Shown here piece by piece: positions 41,511-49,620 of a stretch of 64,000 nucleotides of DNA. Both the position numbers and the translations under genes were made by a program. Positions within the stretch are counted from its first letter, which is position 1, and each line of letters opens with the position of its first letter. Origin of the DNA: Acidobacteriota bacterium (GTDB lineage Bacteria; Acidobacteriota; Thermoanaerobaculia; Gp7-AA8); NCBI GenBank assembly GCA_003223645.1, contig QHVT01000022.1, forward strand, positions 33,684 to 97,683. Reading direction: 5' to 3'. Under the pieces are notes generated by a model that saw nothing but the letters and a program-made list of their open reading frames with translations, was not told where the DNA came from and did no database searches.

Positions 41511-41610
41511 GCGCCCGTGCCCGCGCCCGCTTCCGCGCCCGGGGCGGGCGGTGTTTTCGCTTCGCTCGCCCCCGCCCCGGGCGCGGAAGCGGGCGCGGGC
41601 GCGGGCGCGT
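41511..41610. repeat. GC palindrome family B, copy 2
   Basis: GCGCCCGTGCCCGCGCCCGC continuing TTCCGCGCCCGGGGCGG pairs with CCGCCCCGGGCGCGGAAGCG. The centre (GTTTTCGCTTCGCTCGC) is inverted relative to copies 1 and 3 (GCGAGCGAAGCGACTGC). It lies between convergent genes, immediately followed by palindrome C. Confidence 0.9.
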
Positions 41611-41621
41611 TGCGCGCTGCC

Positions 41622-41693
41622 TGTGGAGCGGCGGCCGCTCTCGGCCGCCGACCCTCGCGAGAATCCGGCGGCCGAAGCGGCCGCCGCTCCACA
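41622..41693. repeat. GGAGCGGCGGCCGC palindrome (family C)
   Basis: TGTGGAGCGGCGGCCGCT followed by CTCGGCCGCCG is mirrored by CGGCGGCCGAAG followed by CGGCCGCCGCTCCACA around ACCCTCGCGAGAATC. The arms are almost perfect over about 28 bp. Only this copy is present in the window. It ends 6 bp before the TonB receptor stop, so it may terminate both convergent genes. Confidence 0.9.
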
Positions 41694-41699
41694 AGACGC

Positions 41700-44666
41700 T
41701 TAGAAAATGTAGCGAATCTGAACCTGGTACATCCGCGGCGGATCGATGTTCGCGAACGCGGGGAGCGCGTTCGTGGCGGTGCCGGCGGCAACGAGCTGGC
41801 CGAACGTCGGGTTCGGGGTCGCGGTGTCGCCGTAAACCGTCTGGCCGCGGCCGAGATAGTTGCCGTGGTTGAGAAGGTTGAAGCCTTCGAGGCGCAGCAT
41901 GATCTGGCGATCGAAGAGGTGGAAGCGCTTCTCGATGAATGCCGCGACGTCGGACGTCGGCGTGCCGCGGAACGCGGACTTCTTGAGCACCTCTCCATTG
42001 ATGACGGGACGATCGTTGTTCGCGCCGTCGCCGTTGTTGTCGATGCCGGTCGTCGCGTTGAACGGACGCGCCGATGCGTACTGCATCAGCGTACCCGCGG
42101 TGATGTCGAGCGGCAGCTGATAGCTGAACGTGAGCACGGCGCGATGGCGCTGATCGACGACGCTCGGTCCGCTCTCCTCGTCGCCGAGGCGCGAGAGGAC
42201 GCCTTGGTTCGGCGCGATGCCGTTGCCGTCCGGCTCGAATGTATTCGTCGCGTGCGAAAGCGTGTAGCTCAGCGACGCGTACATCTTCGGATTGCCGCGG
42301 TAGCTGATCTGCGTCTGCAGTCCGTTGTAGTCGGCTTCGCCGAAGTTCATGATCACGTTGACCGCGCGCACGCCGCCGTTGACCGGCAGGATCGGGCGCG
42401 TCAGGTTCGCCGCCGCGACGCTGCGCACTTGTCCGGGAGCGGTGCGATCGAACGGTGCCGGCGCGTTGAGATCGATCGTGCGATCGAGATCGCTCCAGTG
42501 CTGATGCACGTAGTCGGTGCCGACGAACAGGCCCTTGAAGAACTCGCGCTCCGCACCGATCGACGCGACCTGGCTCTTCGGATTCACGAGGGCATCGGGA
42601 TAGTTCGGCAGCTTGCTGAAATCGAGTCCATAGCGCGCGAATTGCGCCTGATAAAACGCCGCGCGTCCGGCGCGAATGGTGATGTCGCGCGCCGGAATCT
42701 GCGACGGCGCGAGCGTGCGCGGATCGAAGACCAGCGGCAGGCACGATCCGGTGAGGCACGTCGGGAATCCCGTCTGTCCCGGAACCGCGGTGTACGTCGC
42801 GAGTCCGTCGAGTCCGTTGACGAGATAGCCGGCGACCGCGTTCGTGCGGATCTGCGTGTAGTACACGCCGTAACCGCCGCGGATGGCGGTGCGCGCGTCG
42901 CCGCCGGGATGCCATCCGAAGCCGAGGCGCGGCGCGAAGTTTTTCTTCGCATCGGTCAGCGTCTGGCGGTCGTAGCGCACGCCGAGGTCGAGCGTCAGAT
43001 CGGTGCCGAGATGCAGACTGTCCTGCACGAACGCGCTGTATAGCTTCTGCGTCAGTTCGTAGCGGTTGATGCCGAAGTCGATCGGCTGCGAGTAGTTCTG
43101 CACGTCCGCGAGCGTGAGCTGATCGAACGGTGCGGTCGTCGTGTTCTTGAACGTGAACGTGCCGAGAATCTGCTGCCCCGGCTCGTTGCCGATGCCGCCC
43201 GACTCGTGATGAATCACGCTCGCGCCGAAGCGGAGGTAGTGATTGCCGCGCGACCACGACAGCGTGTCGGACAACTGGTACTGCTTTCCGTGCAGATCGG
43301 AAACGCGCGACTGTCCGATCGAGAACGGCACCGAGCCGGCGCGCGTGTACGCGGTCGAAAGCGTCTGCGCTTCCCACTTCGTCACCGGATCGCCGTTGAG
43401 ATACGCGATGCGTCCTTCGTTGAGCACGTTGTCGCTGATCACCGACGTCAGGTTCGTCTGCGCCGTCCACGCCTTGCGCGAGTAGCGGCGCGCGACGCTC
43501 GGCGCGTTCGTTCCGCCGACCGCATCCTGCGGATTGTCGTCGTACATCCGGTCGACGTTGAAGCGAACCATCAACGAATGCGCGGACGTCAGCGAGTGAT
43601 CGAGCCGCGCGTTGACGAGCGTCTGCCGGTAATGGCCGACCCATGCGAGATGGCCGTCGGCCGGCAGCACGAATTTCGGAAGGGAGCTGGAGAGGAACGT
43701 CGTGCGATCCTGCTTCGTGTAGTCGGCGGAGAGAAAGAAGAACGTCCGGTCGCGGATGATCGGTCCGCCGATCGAGCCGGAGTACTGATTCAGCTCGTCG
43801 GGGATGTCGACCGGATTGACCGCCTGCAGCGTCGATGGCGTGACGCACGTGGCGACGGAGCCCGGGCAGAAGCCGCTCGTCGAAAACGTCTTCGCCTGTC
43901 CCGACTCCGGACGGATGAGCGTGAGCGCTTCGCCGTGCAGCGTATTCGTGCCCGACTTCGTGACGACGTTCAGCGCGGGGCCGGCGGTCCAGCCGTACTC
44001 TGCGGAGAATGCGTTCGACAGCAGGGTGACTTCCTGCACGGCACCAATGGGAACGGTCGCGATCATCGTCTGCCGTCCCCACGCTTCGTCATTGTTCGCG
44101 CCGTCGAGCGTGAACGTGGTCGTGCGGCGCGAGCCCGCGCCGGTGATGAAGTACGTCTGGTTGACGAAGAGATCGCCGGTGCCTTTGCCCTGGCGGAACG
44201 CGGAGTTGAGCAGCGGCAGCGTCGAGAGCTTGCGTCCGAGGATCGGCGTCTCGTTGATCTGCACGCTGTCGAGCCGCCGTCCGATCTGCGGATCGGCTCT
44301 CACCCCTTCCGCGGTTCCGAACACCGTCAACTCGTTCGACTGTCCGCTGACCCGCAGTTTCACTCTCAGCGTCGCGGTCTCGCCCGCGCGCAGCGCGATG
44401 TTCTTCCGCTCCTCGGTCGCGAACCCTTCTTTCGACACACGGATGTCGTAGGCACCGGTGAGCGACAGCGCGGGAATCGTCGCGCTGCCTTGCGCGTCCG
44501 AGGTGACTTCGCGCGACGCGCCGGTCGCGCTGTTGACGACCGACACTCGCGCGTCGCTGACGACTGCGCCCGATTCGTCGACGACGTCGACGATCAGCGT
44601 CGCCGTATTCGGAGACTGCGCGGCCAGCGGCAGCGCGATCAACAACAGAAACAAAAATCGCTTCAC
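41700..44666 (-). CDS. TonB-dependent receptor with N-terminal carboxypeptidase-regulatory-like domain (Oar-type)
   Basis: A 988-residue outer-membrane protein. The GTG at 44666 is the start: GGAGG lies seven bases upstream, and it opens the signal peptide KRFLFLLLIALPLAA. Residues about 18-115 form a carboxypeptidase-regulatory-like beta domain (ATLIVDVVDESGAVVSDARV). Next comes the plug (LDSVQINETPILGRKLSTLP, FTLDGANNDEAWG, YGWTAGPALNVVTKSGTNTL), then the barrel ending in RMYQVQIRYIF. This Oar-like type is typical of Acidobacteriota. The GTGA overlap couples it to the anti-sigma gene, implying regulation by the linked ECF sigma factor. Ligand unknown. Confidence 0.94.
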   Translation of the reverse strand: MKRFLFLLLIALPLAAQSPNTATLIVDVVDESGAVVSDARVSVVNSATGASREVTSDAQGSATIPALSLTGAYDIRVSKEGFATEERKNIALRAGETATLRVKLRVSGQSNELTVFGTAEGVRADPQIGRRLDSVQINETPILGRKLSTLPLLNSAFRQGKGTGDLFVNQTYFITGAGSRRTTTFTLDGANNDEAWGRQTMIATVPIGAVQEVTLLSNAFSAEYGWTAGPALNVVTKSGTNTLHGEALTLIRPESGQAKTFSTSGFCPGSVATCVTPSTLQAVNPVDIPDELNQYSGSIGGPIIRDRTFFFLSADYTKQDRTTFLSSSLPKFVLPADGHLAWVGHYRQTLVNARLDHSLTSAHSLMVRFNVDRMYDDNPQDAVGGTNAPSVARRYSRKAWTAQTNLTSVISDNVLNEGRIAYLNGDPVTKWEAQTLSTAYTRAGSVPFSIGQSRVSDLHGKQYQLSDTLSWSRGNHYLRFGASVIHHESGGIGNEPGQQILGTFTFKNTTTAPFDQLTLADVQNYSQPIDFGINRYELTQKLYSAFVQDSLHLGTDLTLDLGVRYDRQTLTDAKKNFAPRLGFGWHPGGDARTAIRGGYGVYYTQIRTNAVAGYLVNGLDGLATYTAVPGQTGFPTCLTGSCLPLVFDPRTLAPSQIPARDITIRAGRAAFYQAQFARYGLDFSKLPNYPDALVNPKSQVASIGAEREFFKGLFVGTDYVHQHWSDLDRTIDLNAPAPFDRTAPGQVRSVAAANLTRPILPVNGGVRAVNVIMNFGEADYNGLQTQISYRGNPKMYASLSYTLSHATNTFEPDGNGIAPNQGVLSRLGDEESGPSVVDQRHRAVLTFSYQLPLDITAGTLMQYASARPFNATTGIDNNGDGANNDRPVINGEVLKKSAFRGTPTSDVAAFIEKRFHLFDRQIMLRLEGFNLLNHGNYLGRGQTVYGDTATPNPTFGQLVAAGTATNALPAFANIDPPRMYQVQIRYIF

Positions 44667-45322
44667 GGAAGGACCTCCACTCTCAGAACTGGATGGATTT
44701 CGGACCATTCATGTTCGGGACTCGCGTCGTAGCGGCTCACGCCCCACACGCGCACGCGCGATCCCGCCTTCGGCACGCGCGGCGTATCGCCGTCGAGAAT
44801 CTCGCAGACGACGAATGCTTTCTGATCTTTCGAATCCGACAAGCGGAAGCGATGGCTTCCTTCGTGATCGTCGTCCGCATCGACCTCGGAGACGACGCCC
44901 TGCACGATGACGTGCGGGTCGTGCGTGTTCGCGACCGCGCGGATGGCGAGGGCCCGAAACGACGACGAGTCGAACGGACGATTTCTCGCCGATGCCGTGT
45001 GCGTGTAGAGCAGCGTGAAGCCGAGAAAGAGCGCCGTCGCGACGAGCGCGTCGGCGGCGAAGTGACGGACGAAGGACGGGATCACGAACGGCACGCGCCG
45101 TGCGCGCGAAGGCATGCGCGCGGTGAGACGCTCGAACGGCGGCGCGTCGATCGCCGGCAGCTCGCCGAGGAGGTTCTTCGCCTCGCGCATGCGCACGAGG
45201 CGCGTGCGGCATCCGCTGCAGTCGAGCAGATGTTTTTCGACGCGATGGGAGATCGACGGCGATGCGGCGCCGTCCAGGTACAACGGAAACAGGCGATGCA
45301 GGTCGATGCGAAGGCAAGTCAT
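44663..45322 (-). CDS. Transmembrane zinc-finger anti-sigma factor with a C-terminal OB-like domain
   Basis: A 219-residue protein. The N-terminal ZAS motif H-x3-H-x3-C-x2-C is present (SHRVEKHLLDCSGCRTRLV) and would hold the sigma factor in the cytoplasm. One membrane helix follows (ALVATALFLGFTLLYTH). The periplasmic part (VIVQGVVSEVDADDDHEGSH, then VVCEILDGDTPRVPKAGSRV and RVWGVSRYD) looks like an OB-fold. AGGAG six bases upstream fixes the ATG at 45322, two bases after the sigma stop. The stop overlaps the TonB receptor's GTG. The periplasmic domain may sense the receptor's state (inference). Confidence 0.85.
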   Translation of the reverse strand: MTCLRIDLHRLFPLYLDGAASPSISHRVEKHLLDCSGCRTRLVRMREAKNLLGELPAIDAPPFERLTARMPSRARRVPFVIPSFVRHFAADALVATALFLGFTLLYTHTASARNRPFDSSSFRALAIRAVANTHDPHVIVQGVVSEVDADDDHEGSHRFRLSDSKDQKAFVVCEILDGDTPRVPKAGSRVRVWGVSRYDASPEHEWSEIHPVLRVEVLP

Positions 45323-45324
45323 GA

Positions 45325-45840
45325 TCAACTCCTGACGATGGGACGCAGCACTTTTTCCAGTCGCTCGAGCGCGCGCGCGATGCGCGACGAGACGGTTCCG
45401 ATCGAGCAGCCGAGGACCTCGGCGATCTCGTCGTATTGCATTTCCTCGACGTAGCGAAGGACGGCGACGGTGCGCAGTTTCGGCGAGAGCTCGAGCAACG
45501 CGCGCGCGACGATCTTGTCGATCTGCTTCACGCTGTGGCGCTGCTCCGGCGTGTCCGCGTCGTCGGCCCAGCCGAGGATCGCGTCGAGCGGAACCTCCTC
45601 ACTGCGCCTGCGCCGGCGCAGCTCGTCGTTGCAGTGATTGACCGCGATGCGCCACAGCCACGTACCCGGCGACGACTCGCGACGGAAATTCGCGCGGCTC
45701 TCCGCCGCCTTCAGAAAAACCGTCTGCACGGCATCCTCGGCGGCGACGTCCGATCCGAGCGTGTAGCGCGCAAGTGTATGAATGCGCGAGCCATACTCGT
45801 CGTACAGCTCCCGAAGCTCATCGGTCGAGAGGGATTGCAC
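45325..45840 (-). CDS. ECF-type RNA polymerase sigma factor
   Basis: A 171-residue sigma-70 of the extracytoplasmic function type. Region 2 shows YTLGSDVAAEDAVQTVFLKA and SPGTWLWRIAVNHCNDELR. Region 4 is the helix-turn-helix LRYVEEMQYDEIAEVLGCSI plus GTVSSRIARALERLEK. The only start is GTG at 45840, with no Shine-Dalgarno, so the transcript may be nearly leaderless. First gene of the sigma, anti-sigma and receptor operon. Its targets probably include its own operon. Confidence 0.93.
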   Translation of the reverse strand: MQSLSTDELRELYDEYGSRIHTLARYTLGSDVAAEDAVQTVFLKAAESRANFRRESSPGTWLWRIAVNHCNDELRRRRRSEEVPLDAILGWADDADTPEQRHSVKQIDKIVARALLELSPKLRTVAVLRYVEEMQYDEIAEVLGCSIGTVSSRIARALERLEKVLRPIVRS

Positions 45841-45848
45841 CGGACGTA

Positions 45849-45877
45849 TTAGACGTTTGCGGCCCGATTTTCTTCCC
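45849..45877 (-). promoter_or_regulatory. Candidate ECF-type promoter of the sigma operon
   Basis: On the minus strand GGGAAG and CGTCTAA are separated by 16 bases, similar to the GGAAC-N16/17-CGTC pattern of many ECF promoters. Transcription would start within a few bases of the GTG. This suggests autoregulation and a leaderless message. A single match to a short pattern is weak evidence. Confidence 0.3.
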
Positions 45878-45908
45878 TCCTGCAGCAGCTACTCCAGCGG
45901 GGCGGCCG

Positions 45909-45983
45909 GGACGCCGTCCGTCCAGCCGGCGAGGACGCCGGCGTTCCATCGTCCGCACCACCTGGGAACGCCGGCGTCGCCGC
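45909..45983. repeat. GGAACGCCGGCGTC repeat family H, copy 1
   Basis: CCAGCCGGCGAGGACGCCGG continuing CGTTCC is followed after 18 bp by GGAACGCCGGCGTCGCCG. It pairs with itself over about 14 bp. A related copy, GGAACGCCGGCGTCCTCGCC, is found in the 3' end of the MFS gene (62354-62402). It occupies the 384-bp gap 45841-46224 together with palindrome A2; the remaining part (46094-46224) shows a short CATCCTGAG fragment and nothing else recognisable. Confidence 0.8.
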
Positions 45984-45998
45984 TGTGACGCTGCGCGC

Positions 45999-46093
45999 TT
46001 GTGGTGACCGCTGCCCTCAGCGGTCACACCGCCGCCGGATGGCGGCGGCAACGGCGCTTCGCGCACGACCGCTGAGGGCAGCGGTCGCCACAA
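45999..46093. repeat. GACCGCTGCCCTCAGCGGTC palindrome family A, copy 2
   Basis: TTGTGGTGACCGCTGCCC and the closing GCAGCGGTCGCCACAA are as in copy 1. The centre is shorter and diverged (CACCGCCGCCGGATGGCGGC). It lies between divergent genes, so it is not simply a terminator. It is 95 bp long. Confidence 0.92.
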
Positions 46094-46224
46094 ATGTCAG
46101 TCATCCTGAGAGCCTTTGAAAAATCCACTGGCGGCCTGACGGATCACCGCGCGCTCAGCTGGGCACGCCGGCTGCAGCGCAGCAACAGGTCGGCCTGACA
46201 TTCGCAAACCAGATTCCTTTTGTA

Positions 46225-48255
46225 GTGAGCGCGGACCCGACCTTTCGCGAAGCCGTTCTTCAAGGCGAAGAAATCGAGCTTCTTTTGGATGCCGTTCAGG
46301 ACTATGCGATTTTTCTGCTCAGTCCGGTCGGACAGATCCAATCCTGGAACCGCGGCGCGGAGCGCACCTTCGGCTACGAAGCGCCCGAAATCCTCGGCAA
46401 GCACTTCTCGACCTTCTACGGCCCCGAAGATCAGGCCGCGCGCAAGCCGCAAATGGAGCTCAGCGTTGCCGAGAGCGAAGGGCGCATTGAAGACGAGGGC
46501 TGGCGCGTGCGCAAGGACGGCGCACGGTTCTGGGCCAACACCGTCATCACCGCGTGGCGCGACAAGACCGGCGTGCTGCGCGGGTTCGCGAAGGTCACGC
46601 GCGATCTGACCAAACATCGCGAGGCCGAGGAGCGGCTGCGGCAGAGCGAAGAAATGTTCCGCCTGCTCGTGCAGTCGGTGAAGGACTACGCGATCTTCAT
46701 GCTCGATCCGGGCGGCAACATCGCGACGTGGAACGAAGGCGCGCGGCGGCTGAAAGGCTACGAGCGCGACGAGATCGTCGGCAGGCATTTCTCGATCTTC
46801 TATCCCGAGGCCGACGTCCGCAACGGGAAACCGGGGTGGGAGCTCGAGGAGGCGATCAAGAACGGCAGCGTCGAAGACGAAGGATGGCGCGTGCGCAAAA
46901 ACGGCACGCGTTTCTGGGCGAACGTCGTCATCACCGCGGTGTTCGATGAGCACCGGCAACTGCGCGGCTTCGCCAAGGTGACGCGCGATTTCACGGAGCG
47001 GAAAGAAAAAGAGGAAGCGCAGCGCGCCTTGATGGAGCAGCGCGAAGCGCGTCTCGCCGCGGAAGAAGAAAAACGGCGCGCTGAGACGGGCTACCGCATC
47101 GCGCAGGAAGCGAACCGCGCCAAGGACGAGTTCCTGATGACGCTCTCTCACGAGCTGCGCACGCCGATGACCGCGATCCTCGGATGGACGCGGCTGCTGC
47201 CCTCCCTTCCGCCGAACGAAGAGTCGTTCCGCGACGCGGTCTCTTCGATCATGCGCGGCGCACAGCTGCAGGCGCGCCTCATCGACGACGTGCTCGACGT
47301 CTCGCGCATCATGTCCGGCAAGCTGCGGATGAGCGTCGAGAACATCGACGTCGCAAAGCTGATCAACGCCTCGATCGAGGCCGTGCGTCCGAGCGCCGAC
47401 GCGAAGGGCATCCGCATCACGACCGAGCTCGCGGCCGGTCTCGGCGCGATCACCGGCGACCCGACGCGGCTGCAGCAAGTGATCTGGAACCTGCTCACCA
47501 ACGCCGTGAAGTTCACACCGCGCAACGGCTCGGTCGAAGTGCGCAGCGCCCGCACCGCGTCGCACGTCGAGATCTGCGTGCGCGACAGCGGCGAGGGAAT
47601 CGAAGGCCACTTCCTGCCGCACATCTTCGAGCCGTTCCGGCAGGCCGAGAATCCGAGCACGCGCGTGCACGGCGGCCTCGGCCTCGGTCTCTCGATCGTG
47701 CGCTACCTCGTCGAGGCACACGGGGGAACCGTGAGCGCGGAGAGCGAAGGCCGCGGCAAAGGCGCGACGTTCATCATCACGCTGCCCGTCGGCGCGGTAC
47801 GCACGGCGCCGAAGCCGGGATCGCTCGACGTGCCGGCCGACGAAATGATCGAGAAAAGTTTGCGCGGCCTGCGCATCCTCATCGTCGACGACGACCGCGA
47901 AGCAAGGCAAATGATTCGCGCCGTATTGCTGCAGGCCGGCGCGGAAGTCATCGCCGTCGACACCGCGCAGCGCGCGCTCGAAGAGCTCGGCATGCGCACC
48001 GCGGACGTCCTCGTGACCGACATCGCCATGCCGTCGATGGACGGCTACGCGCTCGTGCGCGAAGTGCGCGAGCAGAAGCAGCACGATCAGATGAAGATCG
48101 CCGCGCTCAGCGCATTCCCCTCCGGCCGCGTCAACGCCACCAGCTCCGGCTTCGACGAATTCCTCTCGAAGCCGATCGACCCGTTCGCGCTGGTGGATGC
48201 AATCGCGAGACTGGCCTCGCAAGCAGCCCCGGACGGCAGCGGCGCGAATTCGTGA
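46225..48255 (+). CDS. Hybrid sensor histidine kinase (PAS-PAS-HisKA-HATPase-REC)
   Basis: A 676-residue cytoplasmic kinase starting at GTG. Two PAS domains of the same subtype lie at about 15-130 and 140-260 (DYAIFLLSPVGQIQSWNRGA and DYAIFMLDPGGNIATWNEGA). A coiled coil follows, then HisKA with phospho-His309 (TLSHELRTPMTAILG), the HATPase N, G1 and G2 boxes (IWNLLTNAVKF, DSGEGIEGHF, GGLGLGLSIV), and a C-terminal receiver with Asp599 (DVLVTDIAMPSMDGYAL) and FLSKPID. No membrane segments. No cognate regulator is adjacent, so output probably goes through a separate phosphotransfer. The repeated PAS pair suggests a soluble redox or ligand sensor. Confidence 0.94.
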   Translation: MSADPTFREAVLQGEEIELLLDAVQDYAIFLLSPVGQIQSWNRGAERTFGYEAPEILGKHFSTFYGPEDQAARKPQMELSVAESEGRIEDEGWRVRKDGARFWANTVITAWRDKTGVLRGFAKVTRDLTKHREAEERLRQSEEMFRLLVQSVKDYAIFMLDPGGNIATWNEGARRLKGYERDEIVGRHFSIFYPEADVRNGKPGWELEEAIKNGSVEDEGWRVRKNGTRFWANVVITAVFDEHRQLRGFAKVTRDFTERKEKEEAQRALMEQREARLAAEEEKRRAETGYRIAQEANRAKDEFLMTLSHELRTPMTAILGWTRLLPSLPPNEESFRDAVSSIMRGAQLQARLIDDVLDVSRIMSGKLRMSVENIDVAKLINASIEAVRPSADAKGIRITTELAAGLGAITGDPTRLQQVIWNLLTNAVKFTPRNGSVEVRSARTASHVEICVRDSGEGIEGHFLPHIFEPFRQAENPSTRVHGGLGLGLSIVRYLVEAHGGTVSAESEGRGKGATFIITLPVGAVRTAPKPGSLDVPADEMIEKSLRGLRILIVDDDREARQMIRAVLLQAGAEVIAVDTAQRALEELGMRTADVLVTDIAMPSMDGYALVREVREQKQHDQMKIAALSAFPSGRVNATSSGFDEFLSKPIDPFALVDAIARLASQAAPDGSGANS

Positions 48256-48300
48256 CGAGCCCAGAAGACTTGCTTACGAGCGAACGATTTCACTCCGGCT

Positions 48301-48397
48301 TTGTGGCGACCGCTGCCCTCAGCGGTCGCGGCGGCGCTACGCGCCGCTGGCGCCGCCATAGGCGGCGCTGTGACCGCTGAGGGCAGCGGTCACCACA
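48301..48397. repeat. GACCGCTGCCCTCAGCGGTC palindrome family A, copy 3
   Basis: TTGTGGCGACCGCTGCCCTC through AGCGGTCACCACA. It is nearly identical to copy 1, including the GGCGCCGCCATAGGCGGCGC centre. It lies between the convergent hybrid kinase and histidine phosphatase genes. It is 97 bp long. Confidence 0.92.
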
Positions 48398-48414
48398 TTC
48401 TTCCGGACGGGCAG

Positions 48415-49086
48415 TCAGCGCGGCTCGTCCCACCACTTCGACAGATGCCGCGTCGGCACGCGCGGCCGCTCCGCGTAATGCGACGTGTCGTTGAACAACA
48501 TCAAACGCGCATGGACCGGATCGCGAAAGTCGATCACGTTTAAACACGCCGGCGCCTGATCGAGTCGATCGCGATACCCGCGCGCATCGATGCCGAGGAG
48601 ACTGCTGAGCAGGATGCGGATCGTCGCCTTGTGCGACACGACGAGCACGCGCGCGCCCGGATGCTTCGTCACGATCTCGCGCATCGCCGGCAACGCGCGC
48701 GCGAGCACCGCGACACCCGACTCCGCACCCTCCGGCGCAAACGTGAACGGATCCTCTTCCCACGCAACGTACTCGTCGTGAAACCGCTCTTCCACCTCGC
48801 GCCGCGTCAGCCCTTCCCAATGCCCATGACTGATCTCGCGCAACCCGTCCACCGGCACCGGCTCCAACCCGCACGGCTTCGCGATGATCCGCGCCGTCTC
48901 CATCGTCCGCGACAACGGACTGCTGTAAACCGCGGTGATGTCTGCACTCCGCATCCGCTCGCCGAGCAGCGCGGCCTGCTGGCGCCCCTCATCGGAGAGC
49001 TCGACGCCCGCCGCGCCGGAGAAGCGATCCTCGGCGGTGAGCTGGGTGGCCCCGTGGCGGACGAGATAGATGCGGGTGGGAGGCAT
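48415..49086 (-). CDS. Histidine phosphatase (phosphoglycerate mutase-like)
   Basis: A 223-residue cytoplasmic enzyme of the histidine phosphatase superfamily. The catalytic RHG motif is at the N-terminus (RIYLVRHGATQL), followed by VELSDEGRQQAALLGERMRS, SSPLSRTMETARII, DGLREISHGHWEGLTRREVE and the second His in RVLVVSHKATIRILLSSLLG. Likely a phosphomonoesterase for a sugar phosphate or nucleotide-loop intermediate. It is 2 bp downstream of the DUF5615 gene and thus the last gene of the kinase/DUF433/DUF5615 unit. Confidence 0.92.
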   Translation of the reverse strand: MPPTRIYLVRHGATQLTAEDRFSGAAGVELSDEGRQQAALLGERMRSADITAVYSSPLSRTMETARIIAKPCGLEPVPVDGLREISHGHWEGLTRREVEERFHDEYVAWEEDPFTFAPEGAESGVAVLARALPAMREIVTKHPGARVLVVSHKATIRILLSSLLGIDARGYRDRLDQAPACLNVIDFRDPVHARLMLFNDTSHYAERPRVPTRHLSKWWDEPR

Positions 49087-49088
49087 GG

Positions 49089-49409
49089 CTAATCGATGAT
49101 GATCAATTTGCGTGGCGTCAGTTCCGCCCACCGCGCAAACAGTCGCGGGAGAACGGGTTCGATATCGACGATGTCGTTGCTGCGCACGCGAAGAAGAACG
49201 AACGCGATGTCGTGCGCCGCCAGGTTCTGCTGATATTGAATACTCTTGTCCACGGTGACGAACACGTCGAAATCGCTCGCAATTCGACGCAGCAGAGCAC
49301 CATTCGTATAACCGCTCAGCCCCGCCTCGGTGACGGTGAGCACTTCTCCCTGATCGCGGAAACTCTTCTTCAGCCCTCGGGGAACACATTCATCGAGCAG
49401 AATGCGCAA
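49089..49409 (-). CDS. DUF5615-type PIN-like protein (putative toxin)
   Basis: A 106-residue protein. RILLDECVPRGLKKSF is the typical opening of DUF5615/Mut7-C-like PIN-fold proteins, with the acidic residues Asp6 and Glu7. ASDFDVFVTVDKSIQYQQNL, carrying Asp and Lys, and VRSNDIVDIEPVLP follow the family pattern. It starts at TTG with AAGGA eight bases upstream and overlaps the DUF433 gene by about 20 bp. Together they form a recurrent two-gene module usually annotated as toxin-antitoxin. RNase activity is inferred from the fold only. Confidence 0.85.
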   Translation of the reverse strand: MRILLDECVPRGLKKSFRDQGEVLTVTEAGLSGYTNGALLRRIASDFDVFVTVDKSIQYQQNLAAHDIAFVLLRVRSNDIVDIEPVLPRLFARWAELTPRKLIIID

Positions 49410-49611
49410 CTAACAATTCCTTCGCCTGTTCGAGAGCTGCGATTGCCTGTTCGCGCGACACGCTGGGGAAATCGTCGAGGAACTCCGCGAGGGGATGGCC
49501 GCCTTCGAGGTAGTCGAGCAGCGCTTGAAACGGAACGCGCGTGCCGACGAACACCGGCGTGCCGCCGAGAATCTCGGGATTGCTGTGGATCACGCGTTCG
49601 TCGCTGGTCAC
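49390..49611 (-). CDS. DUF433-family protein (putative antitoxin)
   Basis: A 73-residue protein with a winged-HTH-like DUF433 domain: SNPEILGGTPVFVGTRVPFQ, then LLDYLEGGHPLAEFLDDFPS and REQAIAALEQAKELL. The GG-x-P-x-(F/I)-x-GTR-(V/I) signature is intact. GTG start 9 bp after the kinase stop. It likely represses its own operon and neutralises the DUF5615 partner (inference from family context). Confidence 0.88.
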   Translation of the reverse strand: MTSDERVIHSNPEILGGTPVFVGTRVPFQALLDYLEGGHPLAEFLDDFPSVSREQAIAALEQAKELLVAHSAR

Positions 49612-49620
49612 GTTTGAATG

